The translations under genes and the position numbers were made by a program. 64,000 bases of DNA from TMED26 sp002694075 (GTDB taxonomy: Bacteria > Pseudomonadota > Alphaproteobacteria > Thalassobaculales > Thalassobaculaceae). The notes under the pieces are model-generated. The model saw only the letters and a list, made by a program, of their open reading frames with translations. It had not been told where the DNA came from and made no database searches. Below are positions 7,921-15,923 of this stretch, piece after piece; the first letter of the stretch is position 1; every line of letters begins with the position of its first letter. Location of the stretch: positions 4,420-68,419 of the forward strand of contig JAYYDT010000066.1 of the NCBI GenBank assembly GCA_036160575.1, given 5' to 3'.

Positions 7921-9690
7921 ATGCCCGACGCTTATGAAAACATGCCCGCCCGCCTGGCCGAAACCTGGTTGGCCGCCTTTAACGCCCGCCTCGCCGAGGG
8001 CGACGCGGTGGCGCTGGCCGCGTTGTTCGAGGATGACAGCCATTGGCGCGACATTGTCGCTTTTTCGTGGGATATGGAGACCGTCAGCGGCGCCGACGCC
8101 ATCGCGGAAAAACTGCTGACCGGCGCGCGCCCGCGCGGCGCCCAAACCTTTGCCCTCGATCCGCTTCGCTGCCCGCCGCGGCAGGTGGCGCGGGCCGGCG
8201 CCCAGGTGGTCGAGGCGATTGTCACCTTCGACACCGAGGTGGGGCGTTGCGAGGGGCTGCTGCGGTTTCGCCTGGACGGCGAGGAGAGCGGCCAACCGGC
8301 GCGCCTTTGGTCTCTGCTGACGGCGCTGCGCCATATCGACGGGTATGATGAGGAAACCATTCGCGAGGGCCGCCAGGAACCCGCGTTTCAGCGCAATTTC
8401 CACGGTCCTAACTGGCTCGATCAACGCCAAGACAAAGCCAAGTTCACCGACCGCGACCCGGCCGTTTTAGTGGTTGGCGGCGGCCACGCCGGGCTCAGCG
8501 CGGCGGCTTGCCTTGGCCAACTCGGGCTCGACACCTTGGTGATCGACCGCGAGAAACGCATCGGCGACAACTGGCGCCTGCGCTATCACGGGCTCAAACT
8601 GCATAATCAGATTACTTCCAACACCATGCCCTATCTGAACTTCCCGAAGGGCTGGCCGACCTATATCCCGAAAGACAAAATCGCCAATTGGCTGGAATTC
8701 TACGTCGAGGCGATGGAGATCAATTTCTGGACCGAGACGACTTTGACCGGCGCCCGCTGGGACGAAGCCGGCGGCCATTGGGTGGCCACCATCGAAACCG
8801 CCGACGGCGGCGCTCGCGAAATGCGGCCGCGCCATATCGTGATGGCGACCAGCGTCAGCGGTACGCCGAAATTGCCGGATATTCCCAGCCTCTCCAATTT
8901 CACGGGCCAGGTGCTGCACTCCAGCCAATTCGGCGACGGCCAGGAATGGCGCGACCGCAAGGTCCTGGTTTTCGGCACCGGTACCAGCGCCCATGACATC
9001 TGCCAGGATTTACAAGGCAACGGCGCCGATGTGACGATGGTCCAGCGCAGCCCGACCCTGATCATCAATGTCGAGCCGTCGGCCCAGCTTTATGACGGCA
9101 TCTATGTCGGCGAGGGGCCGTCGATGGACGACCGCGACCTGATCAACGCCTCGATCCCCTTGCCGCTCTTGAAACTGGCCCACAAGGAAATCACCGACAA
9201 GGTGCGCGAGATTGACCGTCCCTTGCTGGATGGCTTGGAGAAAGCCGGTTTCCGCCTTGATTTCGGCGAGAATGGCACGGGTTGGCCGCTGAAATACCGC
9301 AACCGCGGCGGCGGCTATTACTTCAACGTCGGCTGTTCGGAACTGATCGTCGATGGCCGCGTCAAGCTGATGCAATACCACGACATCGAACACTTCGACG
9401 CCAATGGCGCGGTCCTCAAGGACGGTGGCCGCAAAGACGCCGAACTGATCGTTTTGGCGACCGGCTACAAGGGCCAGATGCACATGGTCGAAAAGCTGTT
9501 CGGCGACGATGTCGCCGGCCGCGTCGAGCAAGTCTGGGGCTATGGCGAAGACACCCAGGAACTGACCAACATGTGGATGCGCACCGGCCAACGCGGCCTG
9601 TGGTTCACGGGCGGCGCGTTCTCGCAATGCCGGGTTTACTCCAAATATCTAGCGGTTCAGATCAAAGCCCACGAACTGGGCCTGGTTTAG
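7921..9690 (+). CDS. flavin monooxygenase with N-terminal NTF2/SnoaL-like domain
   Basis: 589 residues, longer than plain FMOs because of an N-terminal domain of about 150 residues that looks NTF2/SnoaL-like (the AETWLAAFNARLAEGD opening and the HWRD segment are typical). The FAD motif VVGGGHAGLS follows at about 184-193, and a second dinucleotide motif FGTGTSAHD lies near residue 350. The diagnostic BVMO fingerprint was not found. It follows the BVMO by 49 bp. A second oxygenase next to the first suggests two oxidation steps or two substrates in one pathway. Confidence 0.87.
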   Translation: MPDAYENMPARLAETWLAAFNARLAEGDAVALAALFEDDSHWRDIVAFSWDMETVSGADAIAEKLLTGARPRGAQTFALDPLRCPPRQVARAGAQVVEAIVTFDTEVGRCEGLLRFRLDGEESGQPARLWSLLTALRHIDGYDEETIREGRQEPAFQRNFHGPNWLDQRQDKAKFTDRDPAVLVVGGGHAGLSAAACLGQLGLDTLVIDREKRIGDNWRLRYHGLKLHNQITSNTMPYLNFPKGWPTYIPKDKIANWLEFYVEAMEINFWTETTLTGARWDEAGGHWVATIETADGGAREMRPRHIVMATSVSGTPKLPDIPSLSNFTGQVLHSSQFGDGQEWRDRKVLVFGTGTSAHDICQDLQGNGADVTMVQRSPTLIINVEPSAQLYDGIYVGEGPSMDDRDLINASIPLPLLKLAHKEITDKVREIDRPLLDGLEKAGFRLDFGENGTGWPLKYRNRGGGYYFNVGCSELIVDGRVKLMQYHDIEHFDANGAVLKDGGRKDAELIVLATGYKGQMHMVEKLFGDDVAGRVEQVWGYGEDTQELTNMWMRTGQRGLWFTGGAFSQCRVYSKYLAVQIKAHELGLV

Positions 9691-9746
9691 ACCGGCCGAG
9701 GCCCCCCGGCGGCGCTCTTACCGCCCCATCAAAAGGACCAAAATCC

Positions 9747-10715
9747 ATGACCCACGCCATCATCGTAGAGGAAGCCGGCGGCCCCGAAGTCATGCAATGG
9801 CAAGAGATCAACCTTGAGGCGCCCGGCCCGGGGCAGGCGCTGGTGCGCCAAACCGTGGTCGGTTTGAACTTCATCGACATTTATCAGCGTTCCGGCAAAT
9901 ACCCGGTGAAATTCCCCAGTTCCATCGGCATGGAGGCGGCCGGTGTGGTCGAGGCGGTCGGCGCCGATGTCGGCAACGTCAAACCCGGCGACCGGGTGGC
10001 CTATGTCATGGGGCCGCCGGGATCCTACGCCGAGGCGCGGCTGTACCCGGCCAGCCGATTGATCGCCCTGCCCGACGACATCACCGATCAACAAGCGGCG
10101 GCGATGATGCTGAAGGGCCTCACCGCGTCCTATCTGATCACCAAGACGTTTCCGGTCAAAGCCGGCCAAACCGTGCTGTTCCATGCCGCCGCCGGCGGCG
10201 TCGGTCTGATTATTTGCCAATGGCTGAACCAGCTTGGCGCGACCGTCATCGGGACCGTCGGCAGCGACGAGAAGGCGGCCATCGCCACGGCCCATGGCTG
10301 TCACCACACCATCAACTACAGCACCGAGGATTTCGCCGCGCGAGTGATGGAGATCACCGACGGCGCCGGCGTGCCGGTGGTCTATGACGGTGTTGGCGCG
10401 GCCACCTACGAGGGCTCGCTGGCCAGCTTGGCGCCGTTTGGCGTTTTCGCCTCCTTCGGCAACGCCTCGGGCGCGGCGCCGGCGGTGCCGGGCACGGCCC
10501 TGGCGGCGCGGGCGTTGTATTTCACGCGCCCCGGTTTGGCCCCCCACACGGCCACCCCGGCGTTGACCGAAAGCATCGCCACGCCCCTGTTCGAGGCGGT
10601 GCGCCAAGGGGTCAAGATCGAGGTCAATCAAACCTTCGCACTGCGCGATGTGGGCGATGCCCATCGTGCCTTGGAAGGGCGCCAGACGACCGGGTCAACC
10701 CTGCTGACGGTGTGA
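9747..10715 (+). CDS. quinone oxidoreductase / zinc-free MDR alcohol dehydrogenase-like
   Basis: 322 residues from the ATG at 9747, preceded by AAAGGACC. The upstream part of the long frame only overlaps the monooxygenase gene. It has the QOR features: VGLNFIDIYQRSG near residue 45, GMEAAGVVEAVG, and the nucleotide-binding FHAAAGGVGLI near 150. No structural-zinc cysteine cluster is seen. Such proteins reduce quinones or enones with NADPH. A role in reducing an unsaturated intermediate of this cluster is possible. Confidence 0.88.
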   Translation: MTHAIIVEEAGGPEVMQWQEINLEAPGPGQALVRQTVVGLNFIDIYQRSGKYPVKFPSSIGMEAAGVVEAVGADVGNVKPGDRVAYVMGPPGSYAEARLYPASRLIALPDDITDQQAAAMMLKGLTASYLITKTFPVKAGQTVLFHAAAGGVGLIICQWLNQLGATVIGTVGSDEKAAIATAHGCHHTINYSTEDFAARVMEITDGAGVPVVYDGVGAATYEGSLASLAPFGVFASFGNASGAAPAVPGTALAARALYFTRPGLAPHTATPALTESIATPLFEAVRQGVKIEVNQTFALRDVGDAHRALEGRQTTGSTLLTV

Positions 10716-10734
10716 GCGTCGAGGGCGCGGGACG

Positions 10735-11373
10735 ATGGCGACCAACGACCGCGTATTGTGGGGAGTCGGCACCAGCCGCACTCTGCGCGCCCATTGGGCG
10801 CTGCTGCATTTAGGCCTGCCTTATCGTAGCGAGGCAATCCGCACCCGATCTCCGGAGGCTCAAAGCGGCCGCTACCAGGCGGTCAACGCCGCCGGCAAGG
10901 TGCCGACCTTGCAAGACGGCGCGCTGACCGTTTCCGAAAGCGCGGCCATCGTCACCTATCTCGGCGAAACCTACGACGGCGATCAAGCGCCTCTGGTCCC
11001 ACGCACGCCGGCGGCGCGGGCGCGTTACTTCGAATGGATGTCCTTCATCACCATGGAATTGGACGCCACCTCGCTCTATGTGCTGCGCCGCCATTACGGC
11101 CTGCCCGAGATTTACGGCGACGCGCCACAAGCCAACACGGTGGCGCGGGAGTATTTCACGCGCATGGCGTTGGTCGCCGCCGACCGCCTGCCCGACCGGC
11201 CGCAAGCCCTGCTGTTGGGCGACAGTTTAAGCGGCGTCGACATTCTCATGATGACCTGTCTGGAATGGGCGGTCGGCTACCATTTGAATTTGCCGCCCCG
11301 GCTCGCCGCCTACCGCGACACTGTGGCGGCGATGCCGATCTATCAAAAAGCCCGCGAGGTGAACACGCCATGA
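10735..11373 (+). CDS. glutathione S-transferase family protein
   Basis: 212 residues. The N-terminal thioredoxin-like half carries GTSRTLRAHWALLHLGLPY and the cis-Pro and glutathione-site segment AAGKVPTLQDG...TVSESAAIVTYL around residues 46-80. A helical C-terminal half follows, with LLGDSLSGVDILMMTCLEW. It overlaps the CoA-transferase gene by 4 bp (ATGA), so the two are probably co-translated. It may detoxify electrophilic intermediates of the pathway or catalyse a glutathione-dependent step. Confidence 0.87.
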   Translation: MATNDRVLWGVGTSRTLRAHWALLHLGLPYRSEAIRTRSPEAQSGRYQAVNAAGKVPTLQDGALTVSESAAIVTYLGETYDGDQAPLVPRTPAARARYFEWMSFITMELDATSLYVLRRHYGLPEIYGDAPQANTVAREYFTRMALVAADRLPDRPQALLLGDSLSGVDILMMTCLEWAVGYHLNLPPRLAAYRDTVAAMPIYQKAREVNTP

Positions 11374-12569
11374 CCCCAGCGCATCCCCCGGCCGCCGGCC
11401 CGCTCAGCGGTATTCGCGTGGTTGATTTGACCCAGGTGGTTTCCGGCCCGGCGGCGATGGGAACCCTGGCCAGCCAGGGCGCCGAGGTAATTAAGGTCGA
11501 AGCCCTCAGCGGCGACGTGACCCGTCGCTCTCGCCAGAAATCGCCTGGCTTCGCGCCCAGTTACATCGCCTGTAACAGCGGCAAGCAAGCCATCGCCCTC
11601 GACCTTAAAAACCCGGCGACGGCGGATATTCTCTGGCGTTTAATCGAGCGTGCCGATGTCTTCGCCCAAAACTTCCGGCCCGGCGCCATTGAGCGCTTGG
11701 GTTTCAGCGCCGAAGCGGTGATGGCGCGCAACCCGAAACTGGTCTATCTGTCGATTAACGGTGTCGGCGAAACCGGTCCCTACGCCAGCAAGCGCGTTTA
11801 TGACCCGATCATTCAGGCGCTCTCCGGGATGGCCCATATTCAGGCCGATCCGACCAGCGGCCGTCCCAAAATGGTACGCACCCTGGTGGCCGATAAAATC
11901 ACCGCCATTTACGCCGCCCAGGCGGTCACCGCCGCCCTGGTGGCGCGGGGCCAAAGCGGCGCCGGCCAACATGTCCGCATCTCCATGCTCGACGCCATGT
12001 TGTCTTATCTCTGGCCCGAGGGCATGGCCAATTACAGCGTCGTCGAGGACGGCGCCCAAGACATTCCCGCCACCGCCCATGATATGATTTTCCCAACCGC
12101 CGATGGCTACGTCACCTTTGGCGCCGTCTCCGACGCCGAATGGCGCGGGCTTTGCGCCGCCTTGGACAAGCCGGAATGGGTCGACGATCCGCGCTTCGCG
12201 ACACCGGCGGCGCGGTCGGCCAATCGCCAGGAACGCCTGACCCTGGTCGAGGCGGAAATCGCCGGCCGCGATCAGGCCGACGTGATCGCCGCCCTGGAAG
12301 CCGCCGACGTGCCCTGCGCGCCGGTTTTGAGGCGTTCCGATGTGCTCAACGACCCACAAGTCGCGGCCAATCAAACCGTCCACGAAATCGATCAGCCGGG
12401 TGTCGGTCCGGTCCGCCTGGCGCGCGCCGCCGCGCGCTTTTCGGCAACCCCGACCGGCGCCCCCCGACCGGCCCCGGCGCTCGGCCAGGACACCGACACG
12501 GTGCTCACCGATCTCGGGTTCGCGGCGGCCGACATCGCCCGCTGGCGGGCCGACGGGATTATCGCCTAG
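11370..12569 (+). CDS. CaiB/BaiF-family (class III) CoA-transferase
   Basis: 399 residues from the ATG at 11370, overlapping the GST stop codon. The start GIRVVDLTQVVSGP, AEVIKVEA near residue 45, and the core AQNFRPGAIERLG and YLSINGVGETGPY are class III CoA-transferase signatures. These enzymes move CoA between acids such as carnitine, formate/oxalate or 2-methylacyl compounds. As the last plus-strand gene before the convergent che genes, it could activate the acid released by the upstream hydrolase and lactonase. The 3' end overlaps the 3' end of cheW by 11 bp. Confidence 0.9.
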   Translation: MTPAHPPAAGPLSGIRVVDLTQVVSGPAAMGTLASQGAEVIKVEALSGDVTRRSRQKSPGFAPSYIACNSGKQAIALDLKNPATADILWRLIERADVFAQNFRPGAIERLGFSAEAVMARNPKLVYLSINGVGETGPYASKRVYDPIIQALSGMAHIQADPTSGRPKMVRTLVADKITAIYAAQAVTAALVARGQSGAGQHVRISMLDAMLSYLWPEGMANYSVVEDGAQDIPATAHDMIFPTADGYVTFGAVSDAEWRGLCAALDKPEWVDDPRFATPAARSANRQERLTLVEAEIAGRDQADVIAALEAADVPCAPVLRRSDVLNDPQVAANQTVHEIDQPGVGPVRLARAAARFSATPTGAPRPAPALGQDTDTVLTDLGFAAADIARWRADGIIA

Positions 12570-13044
12570 CCACCTGGCGCAGAGGTGCGGCGCGAGCCGG
12601 CGATGGCGTCAAGCTGAGCAGGGTTTTATCGACGTCCAGGATCACCGTCAGGCCTTGGGTGCCCATATGCAGCCCGGCCGAGAGCGCGCCCAGAGCCGGT
12701 GAAATCGCCGCCGGCGGGGCCGTCAAGGTGGTGCTGTCGAAACGCTGCAAATCCCCGACGGCGTCCACTCGAATGGCATAGGGCGCGCCGTCGTGAACAA
12801 CCACCAAACCGCGCTCAAGGCGCATCAGCGGCAAGGGCGGCGCGGCGCCGCCAACCAGCCGCGCGTGTAGATCCAGTACCGTGACGATCCGTCCGCGCAA
12901 GTTCAGCACGCCGATGACCTCCGGCGGCGATAGCGGCACCGGCGTGACCGGATAATCGCCGATCACCTCCACCACATCGGCGACCGGCACCGCGAGATCT
13001 TGGTCGCCGACCGTCACCGTCACCACTGCAAGTTCCTCGCTCAT
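12559..13044 (-). CDS. cheW: CheW-like chemotaxis coupling protein
   Basis: 161 residues, essentially one CheW domain with VPVADVVEVIGDYPVTPVP and the VIGVLNLRGRIVTVLDL core. CheW proteins bridge chemoreceptors and the CheA kinase in signalling arrays under the membrane. Its ATG overlaps the cheA stop codon by 4 bp, so the two should be co-translated. No chemoreceptor, CheR, CheB or CheY gene is visible nearby, so this pair is an orphan che unit and may serve a system other than the main flagellar one. Confidence 0.88.
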   Translation of the reverse strand: MSEELAVVTVTVGDQDLAVPVADVVEVIGDYPVTPVPLSPPEVIGVLNLRGRIVTVLDLHARLVGGAAPPLPLMRLERGLVVVHDGAPYAIRVDAVGDLQRFDSTTLTAPPAAISPALGALSAGLHMGTQGLTVILDVDKTLLSLTPSPARAAPLRQVARR

Positions 13045-15587
13045 GGCGCCTCCTCCAAAGCCAGGCTTTTCGACGTCGCCAATGATTTTTGGAGCGCGCC
13101 GTGATCAAACTTCAGAACACAGGTCTGGAAACCGAGGCGCGCCGCCCGCGCCATATCCGCCGCCGACAAAGTATCGCCGTGGCCGATGAGAGGAATGTCT
13201 TTCCAATCGCCGACCGCGGCGAATTGTTCGGCCAGTTCAAACCCATCGACACCCGGCAGATGTAAATCAATCACGATGGTATCGAAGCGCGCTTTCCGGC
13301 GTTGAAGCTCAAACGCATTGGCGGCGCCCGGCACGGCGGTGACGGCATATCCAAAATGGCTGAGGAACGGGGGTAAAATGCGACGTGACAGGGCATTCCC
13401 GTCAATCAGCAACACGCGCAGCTTGGCTTCACGGGCCGCGCCGGCAACCAAGACCGCGGAAAGAAACTGCCCCAGTTCCACAAATTCGGTCACCTGACCG
13501 TCAATCACGGCGCCACCGACTGAGCGACCGCTGGCCGATGTCAGCGCGATATCGGTGGGGACTTGAACGATGTCGACAACCTGGTCGACAACCAAGCCGA
13601 CCGCCCCTTGGGCAGTCTCGAAAATCAACACCGGCTGATGGCCAGTCGGCGAAATCGCCGCCGCCCCCGCCGGCACCAGGGGCAGGATATGGCCGCGGTG
13701 CTGCACCAGCGTCCGATCGTCGGTCGTCTCGATGGTCGAAAGATCGATACTCTCGATCCGGGTCAGCATGCGCAGCGGCACCGCTTTGAGCGCGGCTTGA
13801 CCGACCCGAAAGGTCAAAAAATCCACGGTTTCGACGGTGTCCGCGAGCTCTTCACTCTCGGTCGGCGCAGCCATCGGCGGTGACGCGGCGGCGCCCATTG
13901 CGCGGGCCAGACCGACCGTGTCCAAGATCATCGCCACCGTGCCATCCCCAAGAATCGTCATGCCGGAGAAAACCGCGATATGGCGCAGCACCGGCGCCAC
14001 CGGTTTGACGATGATCTCCTGTGTATCGAACACGCCGTCGACGAGCAGGCCGAAGGTCTCGGCGCCGATCTTGATGATCACCACCACCTCGCCGGCCCCC
14101 GCTTCAAGCCCCAGAACGTCGGATAAGGGCAAGACCGGTATCAGCGCGCCGCGCAGGCGCAGGCAAGGTCGTCCATGAAGGCTTTCCAAGCGGTGCCACG
14201 GCCCCGATCCGACGCGCACAATCTCTTGCACATTGACCTGTGGCAGGGCGAAGCTTTCCGCCCCGGCGCCGATCATCAAAACCGGAATGATGGCCAGGGT
14301 GAGCGGAATTTTGAGCGTCGTGGTGGTGCCCTCGCCGGCCAGGCTGAGCATATCGATACTGCCGCCAATCATCTCGATATTGGCGCGCACCACATCCAAA
14401 CCGACCCCGCGACCCGACAGTTCGGTGACCTGATCGGCGGTTGAAAACCCAGGCTGCATCAAGAACGCGCGAATTTCGGAATCGTTGAGACGGGCCGCTC
14501 GTTCGGCCGTCACCAGGCCGGCCGCGATCGCCTTCTCGCGGATCCGCGCCAGGTCGAGGCCGCGGCCGTCATCGGAAACCTCAATTACAATCTGGCCGTC
14601 GAGGTATTTGGCCTCAAGCGCGATCCGCCCTTCTTCGGGCTTACCGGCGGCGCGCCGCTCATCGGGACTCTCAATGCCGTGATCGGCGGCGTTGCGGACC
14701 AAATGCAAAAGCGGGTCGCGCACGTGTTCGAGAACTTGCCGGTCCAACTCGGTATCGCCACCCTCCATCTCGACGGCAATCCGCTTTCCCAGATGATGGG
14801 CGGCGTCACGCACCATCCGCGGGATTTTCGCCCAAATCGTCTGGACCGGCTGCATCCGCGTTTTCAGCATATCGTCCTGAAGCGCGGCGGTCACTTGGTC
14901 CAAGCGTTGCAAAACACCGCCCAAGTCATCGCCGTTATGGGCCGCCAGCAGCAATTGATTGCGAGTCAGCACCAATTCGCCAACCGTGGTCAACAGATGC
15001 TCCAGCACCTCAACCCCAACCCGCACCGTCGCCGGCGGCGGCGTGGTTTCGTGCAGTGCCGTGGCGCTTTCTTGGGCGGCCGGCGCGCCGGGCGCGAGGA
15101 CCTCCCCGGCGACCGTCCGCGGCGGACCCGGGGCGGCGTCGAATAACGCCTCCAGTTCAGCCTCCGAGGTCGACACCAGATCAACCGTGTCCGGCCCGGC
15201 GTGGCTGGCCAAGGCATCGATCAACCCTTGGTCGTCACCGACCGGTTCGGCACCTTCCTGTTCCAGCGCCGTCAAAATCGTCCGGATCAGGTCCAGGGCG
15301 CGCAGGATTTGTGTCACCACCGCGGCACTTGGTCTCACGTCCTTGGCGCGCATCTGACCGAGCAGATCTTCGACCGCGTGGGTGACCGAGGCCAGGCGCG
15401 GCAAGTCCAAAAACCCGGCCGCCCCTTTGATGGTGTGCACTAATCGAAAAACACGGTCCAAAAGCGCGGCATTGCCCGGGTCCTTCTCCAGGCTGACCAG
15501 GTCCACATCGAGCTCGGCCATGCTTTCAGCCGCCTCGGCGAGAAACTCCGCCCGCAGTTCGAAGATATCGTCGGTTTCTTTGTTCAT
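13041..15587 (-). CDS. cheA: CheA-type hybrid histidine kinase with two CheW-like domains and a C-terminal receiver
   Basis: 848 residues. An Hpt domain (about 1-105) has the phospho-accepting His51 in HTIKGAAG. The dimerisation helices are near 195-260, with a HATPase domain (HLVRNAADHGIE, DDGRGLD, GRGVGLDVV) after them. Two CheW-like domains follow (about 400-540 and 570-710), then a receiver at 722-835. The receiver keeps Asp774 and Lys826, but the second acidic residue is Gly730 and the Thr/Ser switch position is Gly802 or its neighbour. There is no separate P2 domain of E. coli type. The AT-rich 5' flank (15593-15660) likely holds the promoter. It probably phosphorylates a response regulator encoded elsewhere. 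Confidence 0.9.
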   Translation of the reverse strand: MNKETDDIFELRAEFLAEAAESMAELDVDLVSLEKDPGNAALLDRVFRLVHTIKGAAGFLDLPRLASVTHAVEDLLGQMRAKDVRPSAAVVTQILRALDLIRTILTALEQEGAEPVGDDQGLIDALASHAGPDTVDLVSTSEAELEALFDAAPGPPRTVAGEVLAPGAPAAQESATALHETTPPPATVRVGVEVLEHLLTTVGELVLTRNQLLLAAHNGDDLGGVLQRLDQVTAALQDDMLKTRMQPVQTIWAKIPRMVRDAAHHLGKRIAVEMEGGDTELDRQVLEHVRDPLLHLVRNAADHGIESPDERRAAGKPEEGRIALEAKYLDGQIVIEVSDDGRGLDLARIREKAIAAGLVTAERAARLNDSEIRAFLMQPGFSTADQVTELSGRGVGLDVVRANIEMIGGSIDMLSLAGEGTTTTLKIPLTLAIIPVLMIGAGAESFALPQVNVQEIVRVGSGPWHRLESLHGRPCLRLRGALIPVLPLSDVLGLEAGAGEVVVIIKIGAETFGLLVDGVFDTQEIIVKPVAPVLRHIAVFSGMTILGDGTVAMILDTVGLARAMGAAASPPMAAPTESEELADTVETVDFLTFRVGQAALKAVPLRMLTRIESIDLSTIETTDDRTLVQHRGHILPLVPAGAAAISPTGHQPVLIFETAQGAVGLVVDQVVDIVQVPTDIALTSASGRSVGGAVIDGQVTEFVELGQFLSAVLVAGAAREAKLRVLLIDGNALSRRILPPFLSHFGYAVTAVPGAANAFELQRRKARFDTIVIDLHLPGVDGFELAEQFAAVGDWKDIPLIGHGDTLSAADMARAARLGFQTCVLKFDHGALQKSLATSKSLALEEAP

Positions 15588-15592
15588 GGGCC

Positions 15593-15660
15593 TGTTCGCT
15601 TCATTATTGTACTATATTTAATATATTCCTTTTAAAGTAGCATTTCCGAGATGACAATCG
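15593..15660 (-). promoter_or_regulatory. AT-rich putative promoter region upstream of cheA
   Basis: This stretch is far richer in A and T than its surroundings. Read on the minus strand it has a TACAAT -10-like hexamer a short way upstream of the cheA start, and an AT-rich -35 area without a clear consensus. It could also serve the plus-strand genes that begin at 15726. The call rests on composition and a weak -10 match only. Confidence 0.3.
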
Positions 15661-15725
15661 GGTGGACAAGAAGCGCTGCTTGAGTACCATCCCACCAGCA
15701 ACCCCGAGAGCGCGTCGCGACCGTC

Positions 15726-15923
15726 ATGTATCTTCTTCCCGGGACTTACGTCCGTCTTCCCACACAACCGGAATGGGGACGCGGCCAGATTCAAACGGTC
15801 ACCGGCGACCGTATCACGGTGAATTTCGAGCACGGCGGCAAGCAACTGATCCGCAACGCCGCCGCCGTTTTGGTGGTGGTCGATCTCGACGCCGAGGCGG
15901 CCGAGGGCGTCGCGGTCCCATGA
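15726..15923 (+). CDS. DUF3553 family small protein
   Basis: 65 residues. PGTYVRLPTQPEWGRGQIQ and TGDRITVNFEHGGKQLI match my recollection of the DUF3553 family, a small SH3/CarD-like or UvrD-tail-like fold. Function is unknown; related folds bind RNA polymerase or helicase partners. The stop codon overlaps the next start (ATGA at 15920), so it is translationally coupled to the formate dehydrogenase genes. That is an unusual place for a housekeeping-style small protein. The short length and family match support a real gene. Confidence 0.8.
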   Translation: MYLLPGTYVRLPTQPEWGRGQIQTVTGDRITVNFEHGGKQLIRNAAAVLVVVDLDAEAAEGVAVP

